Positions 1 to 11,294 of a stretch of DNA of 64,000 bases are shown piece by piece. The translations under genes and the position numbers were made by a program. This DNA is from Druceiella hillmani (taxonomy: Eukaryota; Arthropoda; Insecta; Lepidoptera; Hepialidae): positions 22,129,501-22,193,500 of the forward strand of contig JAYKKI010000005.1 of assembly GCA_039881145.1 (NCBI GenBank), written 5' to 3'. Positions within the stretch are counted from its first letter, which is position 1, and the number at the start of each line of letters is the position of its first letter. The notes beneath the pieces were generated by a model. That model did no database searches. It was not told where the DNA came from and saw nothing but the letters and a program-made list of their open reading frames with translations.

Positions 1-1952
1 ATTAATATAATTTTCCCATATATTTAAATGAAGTATCATTAATAGCTTAACTTTATATAAGTGGTCTTTAATTATAGCTATGATGTAAAAGTCTATAATA
101 TTTTAGTTACGTAATAACGTTATCATCATTCTTCGATAACTTTTAACTCTATTAATATGAGAATGAAAAACAGCAACCAAATATCATAAACAATCCGTCA
201 TTCTTAAGTATTTAATATTTCCACAATTTCCTCTACGAACCGCTTGCAAAGTATATGATAAGTATTGACCCAACAGAAATGCACCAAAGAATCAATACCC
301 AAATTAACTACTAGTGTGTACGACGTTTTATTGAAGAGCCACATTCGGTAACCGGTTGGTAGATGGCGTTGTCCGTCAATCACTGTCGAGCTTCTCCCGT
401 CGCTACAGAGATGTCACTTTAACCGCTTCGCAACACTAAACAATGAACGGGAGGCAACAAACAATACTTCCATTACCCCACACCTAACAAACGAGACACC
501 GGAACACTCTGGTTACAGCTAGCGAGGCGCGGCTTTTTTATGTGTATCGTAGTCAATATGTTTAGAAATAATTTGGGAATTAATATGACGTTCTCCGCCG
601 TAAATAAAATCCGATTTTTCATTATGAATTGAAAAAGCAAGTTTTATTTACGCTAGTAAACAGACCTTATGTTTGTATAACATTTTTATTGCGAACTTCT
701 TCTCTAGTAAGTAAGGAAAATCGTTATTCCATAACAATATCGTTAAAAAATATGCCGACTTGCGTAAATTTTGAAAAAAAATGTAAGTATTTACTATGAA
801 TCTTTTGCATCTATTTGAATACGTACAAAGACGTCTGGTATAAGCCATATAACACAACACACACTTTCGTTTATATTAAAAATATGATCATATCTGGCGC
901 AATTTTTTCCTTTAGTCCTTTTATATAATCCATAATATGGTTCCGTATATACCTAATTGTTAGTTGTTGCTATGTGATGATTCCTATATATATAATTACT
1001 ATATTCCAAATATTATCTATTATGATTTTTATATTAGTTTTCAATCATTTTGTATTCGTGACGTTTCGTTTTTCGTCAAAACATTGCTCAACTATATAGA
1101 AACTTATATACTTATTCAAGAGCCATGAATATGAAACTCATAATTTCATTTTTTTATTTTGAGAAATGAAATGAAAATAGCACTTGAAATTGAATTTTAA
1201 AATTGAAGTGTTTCTGAAAATTAAAAAAGTGAAGTTATAATATTTTTAATTGGTGTAAAAAATTTAAAATGTATATTGAGATGTAAAATGTATTTAAAGT
1301 AAGTTAACGGGATGCTATTATTGTCATTCTGTAATTATATTTTTGCATTTTCTTCCACCGAAGAGAAGTTGATAGCCATATTGGACAAGTTTACGGAACT
1401 CATATACTGATAAATGTTTACAGGTATAATTTCGATGCGGGTAACTGGCCGCTATGATACCGCTACTGCTTTTGTTTGGTAATATAATATTGATCGGCTT
1501 AATATTTCAATGTACATAACTTTTTTAGCTTCTAAAGATTTTACTAATGAAAAATGTATGGTAGTTTAGTTAAATATTTCCAGTATTAAGCTTGTAGCTT
1601 AATATTTTTAATATTAAGTTTTTTTTATTTATTATTTAAACTAATGAATCGAGTGTTTAAATTAATTCGTTTGTATAATCATTATACTGAATATATCCAT
1701 TACCATAAGAGGATTAATTTTTTAGTCAACTCTACCCAGTGAGATATTGCAAGCTAGAAATGACATGACATGTTGCCATGTATTGTTATTCGCATTAGGT
1801 GCTGTGTCAAATTCAGCGTTCGTATTGCGTACTAATTAAGAACCAAAGAATATATCGATATATTTGTTTGTAGTGTGATATATAATATTATGTCACCTGT
1901 AGTTTTGGTCGTGTGAACTTGTTTGTTGTCACGGAGACGGCAGCACTGCATT
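1..1952. other. Intergenic AT-rich DNA with one GC-richer island (about 300-535)
   Basis: No gene is supported. The island at 300-535 (AACCGGTTGGTAGATGGCGT..., GCGAGGCGCGGC) is clearly richer in GC and CpG than its flanks and may be a regulatory element or old repeat. A 70-codon frame at 648-860 is AT-rich and looks random. Confidence 0.5.
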
Positions 1953-2267
1953 ATGTTTGCCGCCAACGCAGTGTCATCCGATGTATCGAATTTCTGCAAA
2001 TTTGTTATGAGTGGACTTAGTTACTCCAACAAAGCGAAAGAGCAACAAATGTCGTATAACGAAGGTAATATCTTTATGCAAATTTGTTGTGATTCGAAGC
2101 GTACTGTCGAACGCTTTGAGCTTTGTTGTAAACAAATATTTAACGTCGAGATGAAAATTTTATCCAAGATCAATTTTTACGAATATTATCAGTGTTATGG
2201 GAAAGCTTTGCTTGAAGAAAATGAACCAAGAATTATTTTCACGTCTATAATGAACGTAGATAGTTAA
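1953..2267 (+). CDS. Unidentified small ORF (104 codons), coding-like but unproven
   Basis: ATG at 1953 to TAA at 2265-2267, translating MFAANAVSSDVSNFCKFV... and ending FTSIMNVDS. I do not recognise it. The first half (about 1930-2090) has visibly richer base composition than its surroundings and a mixed, protein-like residue content with six cysteines in the whole frame. A possible donor GAAG|GTAATA occurs at about 2063, so this could also be a 5' exon. A TATA-like TATATAATAT lies at about 1878. Nothing else around it supports a gene, and an ORF of this length can occur by chance. Confidence 0.22.
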   Translation: MFAANAVSSDVSNFCKFVMSGLSYSNKAKEQQMSYNEGNIFMQICCDSKRTVERFELCCKQIFNVEMKILSKINFYEYYQCYGKALLEENEPRIIFTSIMNVDS

Positions 2268-2919
2268 AATGTTTTTCCTTTCTAGTTAGTTCGATAGACT
2301 ACTTAATTTTTTTTTGGAATATTTTTAAAATAAAAAAGAACACATTACCAAGTAATTCAGACAGACCGCCCATTATTACCATCATGGCTATCTTAAAAGC
2401 GTCATTGATATGCACCGTAAACTGGGGTTATTTTATTACTTTGACTTTGTGGGTTAACTGACAGTTTTGGGGTTACCTTTAACAGCTTGTTGATGGATAC
2501 ATACATAAAAATGTTGAATTATAATTATTTATTAGGCGGTGAAGTCGTTGCTGGCTAATTTTGATGTCTGATTTTCAAATACAAATTGGAACGGAGTTAA
2601 AGAAAAAATAATTTCAAGATTGATTTTTCAAAATTTGTTGCTTAGTTTTTTTGTCTATTACAATTTTAGAACAACAATTTTTTTTTCTTTACGAACCTCA
2701 AGGTATTGAGGTACCTTTAGCTTTCAAATAATTTAATGACATCAAATGACCCTTTACGTTAAAAGTTACCCTTGAAGATACTTAACCAAATTTAAAATAT
2801 GTTTAGAAAAGTCTAAAAGTTGTTGTTTTAAATACATTTAATGGATAAGAACTCAATTATTCTAATATGATATAGTGAACCTATATTCGGGTTTTGAAAT
2901 TTTTTTTCCTAAAAAAATT
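2268..2919. other. Intergenic, nothing recognised
   Basis: AT-rich sequence with T and A homopolymer runs. No gene, RNA or repeat structure was recognised. Confidence 0.6.
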
Positions 2920-3545
2920 TATTGAATGATTTATATGAAAAGTAACCCGGTTTATAGTTATAGGGTTTATAAAATATGTTGAATTATTTATTTGAAAAGT
3001 AACCCGGTTTATAGTTATAGGGTTTGTAAAATATGTTGAATTATTTATATGAAAAGTAACCCGGTTTATAGTTATAGGGTTTATAAAATATGTTGAATTA
3101 TTTATATGAAAAGTAACCCGGTTTATAGTTACAGGGTTTATAAAAAAAGTTGAATTATTTATATGAAAAGTAACCCGGTTTATAGTTATAGGGTTTATAA
3201 AATATGTAGAATTATTTATATGAAAAGTAACCCGGTTTATAGTTATAGGGTTTATAAAATATGTTGAATTATTTACATGAAAATTAAATGGATTTAAAAA
3301 TCTGTTGAAATATGGGTCTAAAATTTTTTTAAATTATTTATATGAAAAGTAACATGGTTTTTACTTATACGGTTTATAAAATGTGTTGAATTATTTATAT
3401 AAAAAGTAAATGGGTTTAAATATCTGTTGAATTATTTATATGAAATGTAAACGAGTTTAAAAATCTGTTGAAATATGGGTTTAAAAATCTATTGAATTAT
3501 TTATATGAAAAGTAACCCGGTTTTTAGTTATACGGTTTATAGTAC
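2920..3545. repeat. 57-bp tandem repeat array
   Basis: The phrase GTAACCCGGTTTATAGTTA recurs at exactly 57-bp spacing (about 2942, 2999, 3056, 3113, 3170, 3227), with near-identical copies. Several diverged or shortened copies follow to about 3545. Each unit contains AACCC...GGGTTT as an internal inverted pair. Confidence 0.95.
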
Positions 3546-4086
3546 TAGATTAGGTAATATAAAATTATTTGATAACATCTATCACTTTTTATGTAAAGCC
3601 TGGCGATCTAAATTTCTCATATTGTCAATAAGTAATTTAAATTAGCTCTTTCCATACCATAACGTTTGACTTTGTTTTTAAGACTAATTAGGCTGCTCAT
3701 GAATACAAATATTTGGAACTACCTAACAACTATACAATAAAATCTACTGAATGAAAGAAAAAGCTCAAAAAAATCTCCTGTAAAAATGAAGATTGTTGAC
3801 GTAACTCCGAGATTGGTCTTCAAACAATTAGAGCTAAACCGTTGCTAATTTCATGTTGTATCATAACCGTATTTTTGTATTAATGAATAAACATAGATAT
3901 AATTGTGTTCAGCAAAATATTCTTTTAATCTAAATTTTGTTATTTGCGTATCGAATGGTTTAAATGTGGCAATGTTGGGCCAAGACAATGTTATGGTTCT
4001 GAAGTCTCGCTATATTTTATCTTCTGAGATGTATCGTTTTTACCATAAAAAATGACAGAATATTAACCATAATAAATGACAAATCA
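3546..4086. other. Intergenic spacer between two tandem arrays
   Basis: AT-rich unique sequence; no gene or structured element was recognised. Confidence 0.6.
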
Positions 4087-4580
4087 AAAGTGTTAATTAT
4101 CTGAAAATGATCAGAAAAAAAATACGAAAGCTTATTATGTTTGATGAAATTCGATAAAGGTATGTATGTATGCCTTAGGTATGCCCAAGTATGATTTATC
4201 AGAATAAAGCCAGAAAGAGAATGCGAAAGTTATGATGTTTTAAAAAGTTTATTGACGGTAATAAACAAGTATGGCTTACCAGAAAATGGCCAGAAAGAGA
4301 ATGCGGAAATTATAATGTTTGAAAGAATTCGATGAAGGTAATGCACAAGTATGGTTTATCAGGAAATGGCCAGAAAGAGAATGTGAAATTTATGATGTTT
4401 TAGGAAGTTCGATGAAGTTAACAAACAAGTGTGATTTATCAGAAAAGGGCCAGAAATATAATACGAAAGTTATGATTTTTTAAGAAGTTTGATAAAGGAC
4501 ACTTAGATAATTTATCAGAAAAGATCCCGAAACCGAATAAGAAAGTTATGCTATTTTAGAAGATTTCGTGAAGTACTTTC
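4087..4580. repeat. About 80-bp tandem repeat array, six diverged copies
   Basis: Units read AAGTATGGTTTATCAGAAAA, TGGCCAGAAAGAGAATGCGA, then AAGTTATGATGTTTTA-AAG. Copies begin near 4087, 4189, 4268, 4348, 4428 and 4500, with sequence divergence and small indels. Confidence 0.9.
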
Positions 4581-4609
4581 TTCACAAGGATTATTTATCA
4601 TCGTTGATC

Positions 4610-4677
4610 ACTTCATTTCAGTTGTCTACTCCAATAGCTTGTATAACAGCTATTGAACTAGACAACTGACATAAAGT
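4610..4677. ncRNA. Candidate pre-miRNA-like hairpin
   Basis: Arms 4619-4639 (CAGTTGTCTACTCCAATAGCT read left to right minus its last base) and 4648-4668 pair over 21 positions with two mismatches around an 8-nt loop (TGTATAAC). The stem continues imperfectly for about 9 more bp on each side. Size and pairing suit a miRNA precursor, but I do not recognise the arms. It could also be a small palindromic transposon. Transcribed strand unknown. Confidence 0.4.
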
Positions 4678-7620
4678 TCTATTCTAACGTCCGTAGAATT
4701 CTGTCGGTACTTCTAATTCACGATATTTCATGAAGTACCCTAGAGGTAGAGGAAATTTATTATTTAATGTTATTCATTTGTGACACCTGCTATCAATTCG
4801 TTTCGCCTATCAATTTGTTACGTTCTTCCGCTGACTCGTTATAAGGATGTACGTATCTCTCGCGTCTAAATGAAGTGCTGTATTGACATGATCTGCCAAA
4901 CTACAATTCGGCATAAAGCGAACTCTTAACGGGAGTGTTTGTTGGCATTTATTGTTATCGATTCAAATGTAAATTCTGTACGACTGTCGGCTACAAACAC
5001 ACCGTACATTAAGCATGCGAGTCGCGCGCTTTGTAACCATTACTATGCGCGACGTAGTATATTGCGCCGCGGCGCATGGGACATACTAATAAGTAATAAC
5101 CCGTAATAAACAATAAGTTAGGTAGCCAAATGATTCCTCGGTCTTGAGAGACAGCAGTGAATGATGGGGATGGAAAAGTGGATAGTTGCAGTGGATGCTT
5201 TGTATATGGTAATAAGATTTCCAGTTGGACTCTCTACTCGCTGATCATTGCTGATTATTTGCTTCGTATTTGTTGATTGTTTTAAAGTTTTTATGGAATA
5301 TCGATCGTTAAATATCTATATTTAGCGAAAGTTCTAAACAGTTAAGGTAATCTTCGCCAAACATTCATTTGATTCTGTTACAAATGCTACACAGAATTAC
5401 CAAATAACTGATTCATGGATTAGATAATTATTAGTACCATGTTTTCTCGTTCCCCCGTTAAGCTCACTGGAATAACAAAAAAATTGGGTATTGATAGTGT
5501 GCATCCAAATAGAGAGAGCCTAAAAGTTCCTTACAGTGAATGTTGCGGAAGGTCTATAAAATCTAAAACTATCATAATGTATGGTCTCAGCATAGAAAAT
5601 TTGTAAAATTTAACTTCATTATTTTCAAACAGACCCTGGCTGTTGAAAATATTTTTTCCAGTCAGCACTGATAATTATACCGGTTCATTAAGTTGATTTC
5701 GGCTAATTTACGCTGTACGAGTGACAAATAAAATATTACCTGTCTCTTTATTTCTTGTAAAACAAAGAAAGGTAGTATCCAAGACGAAAATCTAAAATAC
5801 AACTAAATAGTTTAAGAAAGCCGCAAATCATTAAAATACAATCCGAATATATCTTCTAAGTTACAAACCGACGAACAAAGTATAAAGAGTTCACCGTCTA
5901 GAATGGTAGGTAGATATTAGAACGAGTGGGCAGTGAAACTGTATGTATAGCCAAATATAAACCTTTTTTAAAGAACATTTAATATCAACAATATAATTGC
6001 TTTCTCTCCACTCTATTGCACAAACGTTACCCTCAATATTTCAAAATGAAACCGTTCGTCCAGTTTGATTTTATTTACCATTAAGAAGTTAATAAACGTC
6101 GCGAAAATTAACCTTCATATAATGTGTCAGTATATATACGACCTTACTCATTTCTTCCGATATCGTTTTCCGACTAAACACTACTCATTCAGTCAGCCGC
6201 AAGTCCTCGCAGTTTTTATTACCTTTTCATTCAGTATACTTAAACGCGTTCAATCGTTCAAGAACTGTGATATTCTTAAATGTTAAAAATAATTTTTAAA
6301 ATTAATTATTATCACTTTCTAACGCGTAAAAATTGTTAGTAATCAAATGTTGCCAATAATTTCACATATTTATACGTCTCATCACCGAGTGTCATAATTT
6401 TGCAAATAAATAAACATTTACATAAATAAAAAAAGTCCAATAATATTCCCACTACACAACTTTTAATTTTAAAAGTCGTCCATAGATGGCAGCACCTACA
6501 TCGTTTTTCGTTAGGCCTGTCAACAGAAAAAGTGTTATAACGTAGCAACAGTATATTACGCTGGTATTGTACTACGAGTAGAATATTGGTAATAATATGA
6601 TATCAATAATTTATATATTTATTAACAAATCGTAAGCAGCTAGGATATATTTATATTTTATATTTTAAGTTTTATAAACATTTACATAGAGAACACATAT
6701 CAAAGTTTTTGTTTTGAACCAAGATTCTATAAGTACGTAACTAATCAGTCTTTTAAGTCGGACGATGAAATCTAATAACAAACTAAATTATAAATTTAAA
6801 GTGGGTAGATGTAGGCTTTACAATTTTTTGCGTGTTTCGCATAATTATATTATCGATTCTTGTTAGAGTTATAGCTATATTGACTGTCAAAATGATTAAA
6901 ACAATTAAAGGTGTTTATGAAGCCCTTTCGTAAATTTCTATACTAGGATATGAATACGATATATCTACTAAAAATGTAGACTATAATACTCATTAAATAA
7001 TCACATTTTTTGTAAAATTGTAGCCGGCGTGTTTTTCTTTTATTTCGATTACTATCCATATTTTTGATATATTTACAGTATATGCTTGTTATTCTCAAGA
7101 AAAAATATTCCGCTTACAAAACACGACTGCCTATCGCTATTTTTATATATATTTTTGACAACTGTTTGCTTGCGGCAAATAATTAATGTCGTGTGTTTGT
7201 AAGAATACTGTAACACTATGTTCATTTTTCATTATATCTTAAGTTGGCAGAACACTAGCGTAGTTGGCTTTTCATCCTTATTATGGAGATAAAATATAAT
7301 ATATTTATTGGTGAAAACGAGTCTTGTTAGACTTAATGGTATAAAATGAAGCAAGCTCTGTGCGCATCTGTGTGTATGGTACTTCAAAGCAAAAAATTAA
7401 AACTCCCTGAAAATGGTATGATGATGTCATTACGGAAGTAAGGGTTTACGGTCGAAAGTGGGAAGGGATGGGGCGTAATTGGATAAATAAATAATGTTGA
7501 GATTGATCTTTTGTAACATAGGGACGTGCGATGAATGACCCAAAAAGTATATGTGAAAGAAATTATTTCAAAGTTGTTATGTTATATCTAGTTGTAAGTA
7601 GGAGGGTGTTGGAAGTGCTC
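4678..7620. other. Intergenic, with a GC-rich palindrome near 5067
   Basis: No gene is supported; frames at 6065-6286 and 6336-6548 are AT-driven. A GC-richer patch at 4980-5085 contains the perfect palindrome TGCGCCGCGGCGCA (5067-5080). Confidence 0.5.
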
Positions 7621-7623
7621 ATC

Positions 7624-7673
7624 TATATATTATATATATATATATATATAAATATATGTGTGTGTGTGTGTGT
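7624..7673. repeat. Compound (TA)n/(TG)n microsatellite
   Basis: TA repeats followed by a (TG)n run and then TA again. Confidence 0.9.
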
Positions 7674-10060
7674 TATATATATTGTAATATCCCATACATA
7701 AATGAACTATTATAGTTCTGTATTTCAAAATGTTTTTATTGGCAGTTTTCCAAAGAGGAAAATTCAGAAAGCTTTTTTCTACTTTGAACAATATTTTTAT
7801 AATTTATCGTACTCCGTATCAGCCTGAAAACCAAATTTCCTTCTTATTTCATTTCTATTTAAGTAACCATTTAGATACTTTTCAATACCTAGATAAGGTG
7901 TAACAAATGAAAGACGGTATTTAAATATTTTTAAATCATTTTTTTTTATTTTTCACATTAGTTTTTTTATAATTTTTGAACATCTATAAAATAATCGTAA
8001 ATACTTTTTATATGATTTGTATCACATTTTATTGTTATTACACATATACGTTTATTCACATTATTTTTTTTTTCAAACATGCATGCGCCTATCCTTATAT
8101 AATAATAACTCGTACACACTACATTATATATTATTAATATTCATATTTATAGATTTAATGGTAATTAAACCTTGATAATCTTGAAGATGTAGAATCACTT
8201 TTACGTTCCAGCCCTTAATACCCATTGTTTTTTTTTTGCAACTAACATATTCGAAAAAATAACTACACCGATACAAGAAATCCTATAATTTATCAATTGA
8301 CATAAAAAAAGTTTATATGTATATATACATAGTATTCAAAGTTTTTTCTAAAGATGATATAGTAAGGTACAGAGGGGTAGAAAATATTCGTAACTTTTTT
8401 TCTAAACCGAGTAATACAAAAGCTTTACAAGAATATTTTTAGGAAAATTTCGAAGCGACAACAGCGAAACTAGCTGTAAGATTAATTTATCTAAAAATAC
8501 ATCTTTTAAAGATTGTATACTCGCTTTTTTTCTATTTTTTATCTTCAACATATATATACACAAAAATATATAGCATTGAAAATAAGAATAATTTAGGTAA
8601 ATATTTTAATATGTCAATTGATGCTTATAAAGGTATCATTAAGTGATATAATACACCATTAAATATACGTTAAAACATTAATAATACCACAATCCAACGC
8701 CTCCTTGGCCATGACACAAATTTAAAATTAACCACAATCAATAAGTTAGATTTTATAAGTAAATCCAACTTAATAAATTTATTTTATATCTTAATTTGGT
8801 CTCCATTAGATTGTTAGTCAAATTTAAGTCTGTGAAATCTACGCTAGATAAACATGTTTTTTTATATTTTTTTCATTTATTTATTAAGTACAATATTGTT
8901 AAAGCTTGCAGACAAAACAGACATTGCCGCTTTTAGTAAATTCACATCGGAATCATATTGAAAATTTTATTTTTCCCATAGTTTTTATGTGATAATTAAA
9001 TGCTTAACAGAGGAAATATTTTTTTATTTTATTTTACACTGGTATTCAAATGTACAAATATTTGATGAGACGGAAATTTTACGAGCTAGCAATTAAAAGA
9101 ATTCAACTTTTTTCATTGTAAAAAATAAACTAAAATGGAAACTAATTGATTTTTCCATTTTCAAAACTTGTTCCAAATCAATACGGTTTCGTACACACAA
9201 TTACGTAAGACTTAAATATGAAGTATATAATTATTTATACACAACTTCCAATTTTCATTGTATAAGTAGTTACTATGAAAAACCATTTTTTTTATGTTTT
9301 TTATTATATTTTATACATGAGAGCGAACTACAAGTACTATGATATTGTGCGTTAAACACTGGACCCTACTAACATTTAGATTTGTTTAAAATTTTATATA
9401 ATTATGTATGTTTACAAGTTATACGGATTCATTTCGATTATTATGATGATAGGTAAGTGTATATAAGACGTAAGAATTATAGAATACGATTACCGCACTA
9501 TGGTGTGGAACAAATGCACCTACTTTATATAGATGTTGAATTACAAAAGTCTTATTTTAAATTTGTACATCAGATTAATAACATTTTAATTCACAATTTA
9601 ATCTAAATTAAATGTAGATTATAAAATATGTCGGATTTACAGATTGAAGTTCGAGCAGCTAAGGTTTCGGGTTACGGATATAGAATTAAATTCAGAATTT
9701 TTGGTACGTACGCGTACAATTAAAAATACATCAATTAAAAAATTACCGATAAAATTTTTTTTTTTTTCACTTTTGCTAATAACTTTTTTTTTCGTTTTTC
9801 TTTTGAGTTATGTAGTTTTTATTGATCGCGATTATACCAGCGAGATCACTGGTCGAAACCTTTTCCACCGAACTATTGACCTATTTAAAATTTAAAATAT
9901 TTTTGATTTTGAAAAAAAAATTAAAAACGCGCCCAAAGTGCTAACAGGGAAAAATAGAAAGGTGTTTCTCGTTTTTACTTTTCAAATAGAAGGGTCTGCT
10001 CTTTACTTAATACGGTACAAAGTCTGCTTTACAATATAGAAACTTATATTTAAATAACTT
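7674..10060. other. Intergenic, downstream of charybde/scylla
   Basis: Very AT-rich. A 31-codon frame at 9628-9723 (MSDLQIEVRAAKVSGYGYRI...) and an overlapping 83-codon frame are noted but unsupported. Nothing else was seen. Confidence 0.5.
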
Positions 10061-10091
10061 AATATTTATATCTATATAATAACCTGAGATC

Positions 10092-10097
10092 TTTATT
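10092..10097 (-). terminator. Polyadenylation signal AATAAA for charybde/scylla
   Basis: Minus-strand AATAAA (plus-strand TTTATT), followed by a U-rich tract. It is the first canonical hexamer after the stop codon; an ATTAAA variant near 10,420 is an alternative. Confidence 0.4.
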
Positions 10098-10146
10098 TTT
10101 TAAATATATTAATCAAATTTGTTGTAAAAATATAACGTAATAATAA

Positions 10147-10211
10147 CGGCCGAAGCGGGGTGCGCGTCCAGCGGGAGCGGAGATCATGCTGGCGTGCCCC
10201 CGCCGCGGCCG
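10147..10211 (-). other. GC-rich stem-loop near the 3' end of the charybde/scylla 3' UTR
   Basis: CGGCCGAAGCGGGG..CCAGC (10147-10172) pairs with GCTGG..CCCCCGCCGCGGCCG (10188-10211) across a 15-nt loop. The pairing is about 22 of 25 positions, with two small bulges. It is an isolated GC-rich block in AT-rich DNA, about 50 nt from the AATAAA hexamer. It could affect 3' processing, stability or localisation, or be a Drosha substrate; function is unknown. Confidence 0.6.
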
Positions 10212-11045
10212 GCTTACAGAAAAAAACAAATCTTCTCCAAATGTCACAGTTGTATTGCCAATGATCATCGACTCACCGACTATCATTCAATTCATTCGCC
10301 CTCATCGAGTTAAATTTTCGGGGCGCACCGACCGCATCCATACCGACTCGAAATTAAGCAAGTAACCTTTTTCTCTGCATCTGTCGACATTTATACGCTC
10401 TCCTCGTCGCCATAGTTACTATTTAATAATAGATAATAATTCATAAAGATTTCTTCTTCATATTATAAATGTAGTATCACAAATCAACGTACAAACTAGT
10501 CAATACAAGTACTTTTTTTTTGTTAAAATAATTTCATCATCGAACGAGCGTTCACACCGCACACTGGGTTTCATCCCATACGGGCCCAAACTGTAACACT
10601 AGGCAAACTGTAATCGCGAATCTCAACATACATATACATACAATAAATACTCTCGGACTCGAGCCTCTCTACAACAACCGTTACTTCCATAATAATACAT
10701 TATATTATTATTAATTATTACAATAACGCAAAACATCCGCCTCGACGGAACACGAACTAACATCAGACATACATACAGACAACCAACGAAGAACATCGTT
10801 TAGACTCCAATAAATACCGAGAGCTCGAGATCTACCGCCTCCTTCTGTCGCAATGTACTCTCTCATTAATAATTATCAATTACACAATAATTACGATTAT
10901 ACAAACTAGCATAATACAGAGGCGCGGATACCGCGCTTCCTTACATAGTAAATCCCTACGTACGAACTAAACGTAACATATCACGCTGTGCTTTTTTCTT
11001 CATCTTAATAAAATATAATATGCATAAGTATATATAAGAAACATA

Positions 11046-11046
11046 C

Positions 11047-11116
<70 letters not shown>
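11046..11116. repeat. (TA)n microsatellite within the charybde/scylla 3' UTR
   Basis: About 70 bp of almost pure TA repeat, beginning roughly 90 nt downstream of the stop codon on the transcript strand. Confidence 0.95.
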
Positions 11117-11119
<3 letters not shown>

Positions 11120-11206
11120 TTGATATTTTAAAATAAGGATACGCAGATGGGGCGTGGTGTATCACAGGCTGCGGTGGGCGGGGCAGACGGACGCGCTAGC
11201 ACGCCC

Positions 11207-11294
11207 TCATTCGGGCTGGCATGAGCGGAACAGCTTCTTCTTGGTGAGCGTGAACTGTGGGCTGATGATGACCGTGCCGCCGCGAGTCAGATTC
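11207..11294 (-). CDS. chrb: charybde/scylla coding exon 3 (C-terminal block and stop)
   Basis: The acceptor is TTGTTGTAG|GAATC. Twenty-eight codons plus TGA (11209-11207) encode NLTRGGTVIISPQFTLTKKK and then LFRSCQPE. The KKKL motif matches the KKKLYSS tail of vertebrate REDD1, a region reported as important for mTORC1 inhibition. Intron 2 (11295-11466) is short, 172 nt. Confidence 0.92.

Larger units (their letters stand above)
10070..11206 (-). other. chrb: charybde/scylla 3' UTR with AATAAA signal
   Basis: From the stop codon to a minus-strand AATAAA at 10097-10092, the first such hexamer downstream of the stop. The tract is more complex and GC-richer than the intergenic DNA beyond 10,060, as expected of transcribed sequence. 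It contains a (TA)n microsatellite about 90 nt after the stop, a short GCGCGG/CCGCGC hairpin near 10,925, and a long GC-rich stem-loop at 10147-10211 just before the poly(A) signal. The 3' end is a prediction. Confidence 0.5.
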
